Origin: Pseudomonas sp. MF4836
GTDB taxonomy: Bacteria; Pseudomonadota; Gammaproteobacteria; Pseudomonadales; Pseudomonadaceae
NCBI RefSeq assembly: GCF_002018875.1
Contig: NZ_MVOL01000002.1
Coordinates: 186,001 to 250,000 of the forward strand
DNA length: 64,000 nt
Reading direction: 5' to 3'
Shown: positions 62,545-64,000 of the stretch, in pieces
Layout of the letters: each line of letters starts with the position of its first letter
Position numbering within the stretch: the stretch's first letter is position 1
Notes under the pieces: generated by a model
Told to the model about the DNA's origin: nothing
The model's input: the letters and a program-made list of their open reading frames with translations, nothing else
Databases searched by the model: none
Translations under genes and position numbers: made by a program

Positions 62545-62581
62545 AGTTGCGGTCGGTCGTGATTATCAAAGTCAGACCTTC

Positions 62582-62857
62582 TTAGCACTTGAAGACCCAT
62601 GCTCTTTCTAAACGACGAGCCAGCAGCCGCACGGTCAGCAGGTAGTAGTACCGAGTCGCCGCGCATTGCCCAGCTAGTCGGTGCTCAAGAAACCAAGTCA
62701 AATGCTTTCTTCGCCAAGCCCAAGGTGTCTCGAGCTGCCACCGTTCAGATATCTCAGCTTGGATGAGCTTTGCTTGCCGTAAATGGCGCTGCCGGGTTGC
62801 GTACGAACCCGTCAGAACCGCAGCCAAGAACAGTTCCATATCGAATGGCTTGCTCAT
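62582..62857 (-). CDS. Small hypothetical protein paired with integrase, 91 aa
   Basis: A 91-residue basic, tryptophan-rich helical protein (WQLETPWAWRRKHLTWFLEH) whose start overlaps the integrase stop (ATGA). No family is recognised. It is probably a recombination or regulation partner of the integrase, by coupling only. Confidence 0.6.
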   Translation of the reverse strand: MSKPFDMELFLAAVLTGSYATRQRHLRQAKLIQAEISERWQLETPWAWRRKHLTWFLEHRLAGQCAATRYYYLLTVRLLARRLERAWVFKC

Positions 62858-63834
62858 ACGCTCCCTCCAATGTAGGCCCCGACCACATCGATCCGTCCAT
62901 GCCCCAGTTCAAAGCTGATTTGCCTACGAGCCTCGCGGTCGAGGTGCTGATCTAACTGGCAGCATTCACCGCCGTTGATTGGCGCGCGATGTTGGGTGAT
63001 TTGCTCGTAACGCTCACATGCGTATGCCGCTCGTAGCTCATGGAAGCCTTTGAGGTTGTGTGCATGCAGGATGTCCCGTGCTGGGCGGATGATTTCCTGC
63101 AGAATATTCAGATAGCTTTCGTCTGGCGCAATCAGGTTGCGGCTACTCGCAGGCGACACCTGCCGTGCAAACCCAAGTGCGTCTTGAACATGGTGGTCCA
63201 CCGTAATCCATCGTGGCGCTGAGGCGCCAGCTCGGCCGCCTTTGGTGCCATCCTGAATGTTGATCCTGCCTAGGTCGTTAGCCTCACGGCTCAGCCGTGG
63301 CAAGTCGGCTAGGATGGCCTCACGCAAGCGCATGCCGGTGGCTCGCGCCAACAGAACGATTGCAGCGGCCCGTAGCTGATGATCGCGGCAAAGCACATCG
63401 ACAATCTGCTTAACCTGTTTGCGGTCTTGGCCCTGCGGTACTGAGTGTCGAACTCCGCTGCGCTGCATATCCAACGCCTTGCTCGGACTTGGCAGTTTCA
63501 CATGCTGATCACCGCGAAGCGCTGCCATGGTCCTGTTAACGCTGGATAGGCGGTTTTGCGCGGTGCTGACGGCGAGATAGCCGCGCCTAACAATGTCGCG
63601 CAGATACGCCGCGTAGTCGGCCAATACCTTTCGATCAATCTGCCGTGCATCATTGATACCGGGCCCCTGTTCGGAGCGGCACCACTTCACGAATGCCTGC
63701 CACCGATCACTGTGCGCCTTGACTGTGCCGTAGTGGCCGCCGCCGAACATGTCTTTTAGCGCCTGCGGCCCTGCGTAGCTCAATTGTCTGCCGTAACCGA
63801 AATTGCGGCCATCGCGTCTACCCACTAATGCCAT
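62854..63834 (-). CDS. Tyrosine recombinase / phage-type integrase
   Basis: A 326-residue integrase, starting at the ATG 63834, which gives a sensible N-terminus; the frame upstream adds 15 residues with no supporting site. The catalytic residues appear in order: R in TGMRLREA, H-x-x-R in FHELRAAYA, H in LGHGR and a C-terminal tyrosine in VGAYIG. It likely mobilised or maintains the accessory island. The island's far end is outside the window. Confidence 0.82.
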   Translation of the reverse strand: MALVGRRDGRNFGYGRQLSYAGPQALKDMFGGGHYGTVKAHSDRWQAFVKWCRSEQGPGINDARQIDRKVLADYAAYLRDIVRRGYLAVSTAQNRLSSVNRTMAALRGDQHVKLPSPSKALDMQRSGVRHSVPQGQDRKQVKQIVDVLCRDHQLRAAAIVLLARATGMRLREAILADLPRLSREANDLGRINIQDGTKGGRAGASAPRWITVDHHVQDALGFARQVSPASSRNLIAPDESYLNILQEIIRPARDILHAHNLKGFHELRAAYACERYEQITQHRAPINGGECCQLDQHLDREARRQISFELGHGRIDVVGAYIGGSV

Positions 63835-64000
63835 GTCGGTCACCTCCGCTTCCGATCTCTGCTCCTCGCCCCATGTCATCCCGCCAAGAATGCTGAGTGT
63901 TATCAGGGATCAAGGCCCCTGCGACCTGTGGGGAATGTCCGCTACGTGGGACTGGCGGCTCCTTACGTCCGGGAGCAAGGGCATCTCATGATCTGGCCTC
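63835..64000. other. Sequence upstream of integrase
   Basis: A 166-base stretch running to the window end. It should include the integrase promoter. I see no tRNA or direct repeat in it. Confidence 0.3.

Larger units (their letters stand above)
62164..62581. other. Gene-free stretch with transposon-like ends
   Basis: This 418-base gap contains the right copy of the 98-bp repeat (62353-62450) and a pair of 24-base imperfect terminal inverted repeats (62359-62382 and 62521-62544, 21 of 24 matching by hand), delimiting a 186-base MITE-like segment. Short open frames across it are not credible as genes. Confidence 0.5.

Noticed and set aside
1..64000. CRISPR arrays
   Set aside because: No regularly spaced direct repeats were seen.

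Overview
The window looks like a chromosome segment of a fluorescent-group Pseudomonas. It is GC-rich, and familiar pseudomonad neighbourhoods occur in order: yrfG/nudE/cysQ, dctBD, rfbBADC, aguBA, an OprD-family porin, ferric-siderophore receptors, and a FecI/FecR/receptor trio. I saw no tRNA, rRNA or CRISPR array. About 51 kb is ordinary genome with metabolic islands. The last 13 kb (about 51.0-64.0 kb) is an AT-richer accessory island with an integrase gene at its right edge.

Layout. 1-8.8 kb: nucleotide and sulfur housekeeping, the DctB/DctD two-component system, and the dTDP-L-rhamnose operon rfbBADC. 9-14.6 kb: a three-domain kinase/M23-like/class III PLP enzyme, then aguB-aguA (agmatine to putrescine). 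14.6-21.5 kb: a TonB receptor, a DsbA-like protein, an OprD-family porin, a small cytochrome c and a SUKH-domain cluster. 21.6-38.7 kb: a complete pectin/galacturonate locus. It holds a GntR/FadR regulator, an SMP-30 lactonase, uronate dehydrogenase, a KdgM-like porin, an enolase-superfamily enzyme, a six-gene Opp-type ABC transporter with two binding proteins, KdgD, a chemoreceptor, a tautomerase-like protein and a secreted GH28 polygalacturonase. Five copies of a GTTGT-N3-ACAAC-type operator tie the locus to the GntR regulator. 38.8-39.4 kb: a ParDE toxin-antitoxin pair. 39.5-43.6 kb: a siderophore receptor with FecR and FecI. 43.7-50.6 kb: an Lrp regulator divergent from a second kinase/M23/PLP fusion, plus a polar amino-acid ABC transporter.

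The island. 51.4-55.5 kb holds three tightly overlapping genes that I cannot match to a named system: a class I methyltransferase-like protein, a superfamily 1 helicase, and a 716-residue protein whose C-terminus is an AlkB-type 2-oxoglutarate/Fe(II) dioxygenase behind about 540 residues of unknown domain. A predicted methylase, helicase and demethylase co-translated next to an anti-phage locus is the best candidate here for an undescribed system. 56.8-62.2 kb is a complete type III CBASS locus: a CD-NTase, a HORMA protein, a TRIP13-like ATPase and the NucC nuclease, with a CapH/CapP-type regulator and protease pair divergently transcribed. An extra unrecognised 233-residue gene ends the effector operon. 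A perfect 98-bp inverted repeat brackets this CBASS segment. The right end carries a tyrosine recombinase and a small co-translated partner.

How the parts work together. In the pectin locus, PehX-like polygalacturonase cuts polymer outside the cell, the KdgM-like porin and Opp-type ABC system import products, uronate dehydrogenase and lactone-processing enzymes make aldaric acid intermediates, and KdgD yields 2-oxoglutarate semialdehyde. The last dehydrogenase is not in the window. In the island, CapH/CapP would release CBASS from repression on stress, and NucC would degrade DNA on cyclic-nucleotide signalling.
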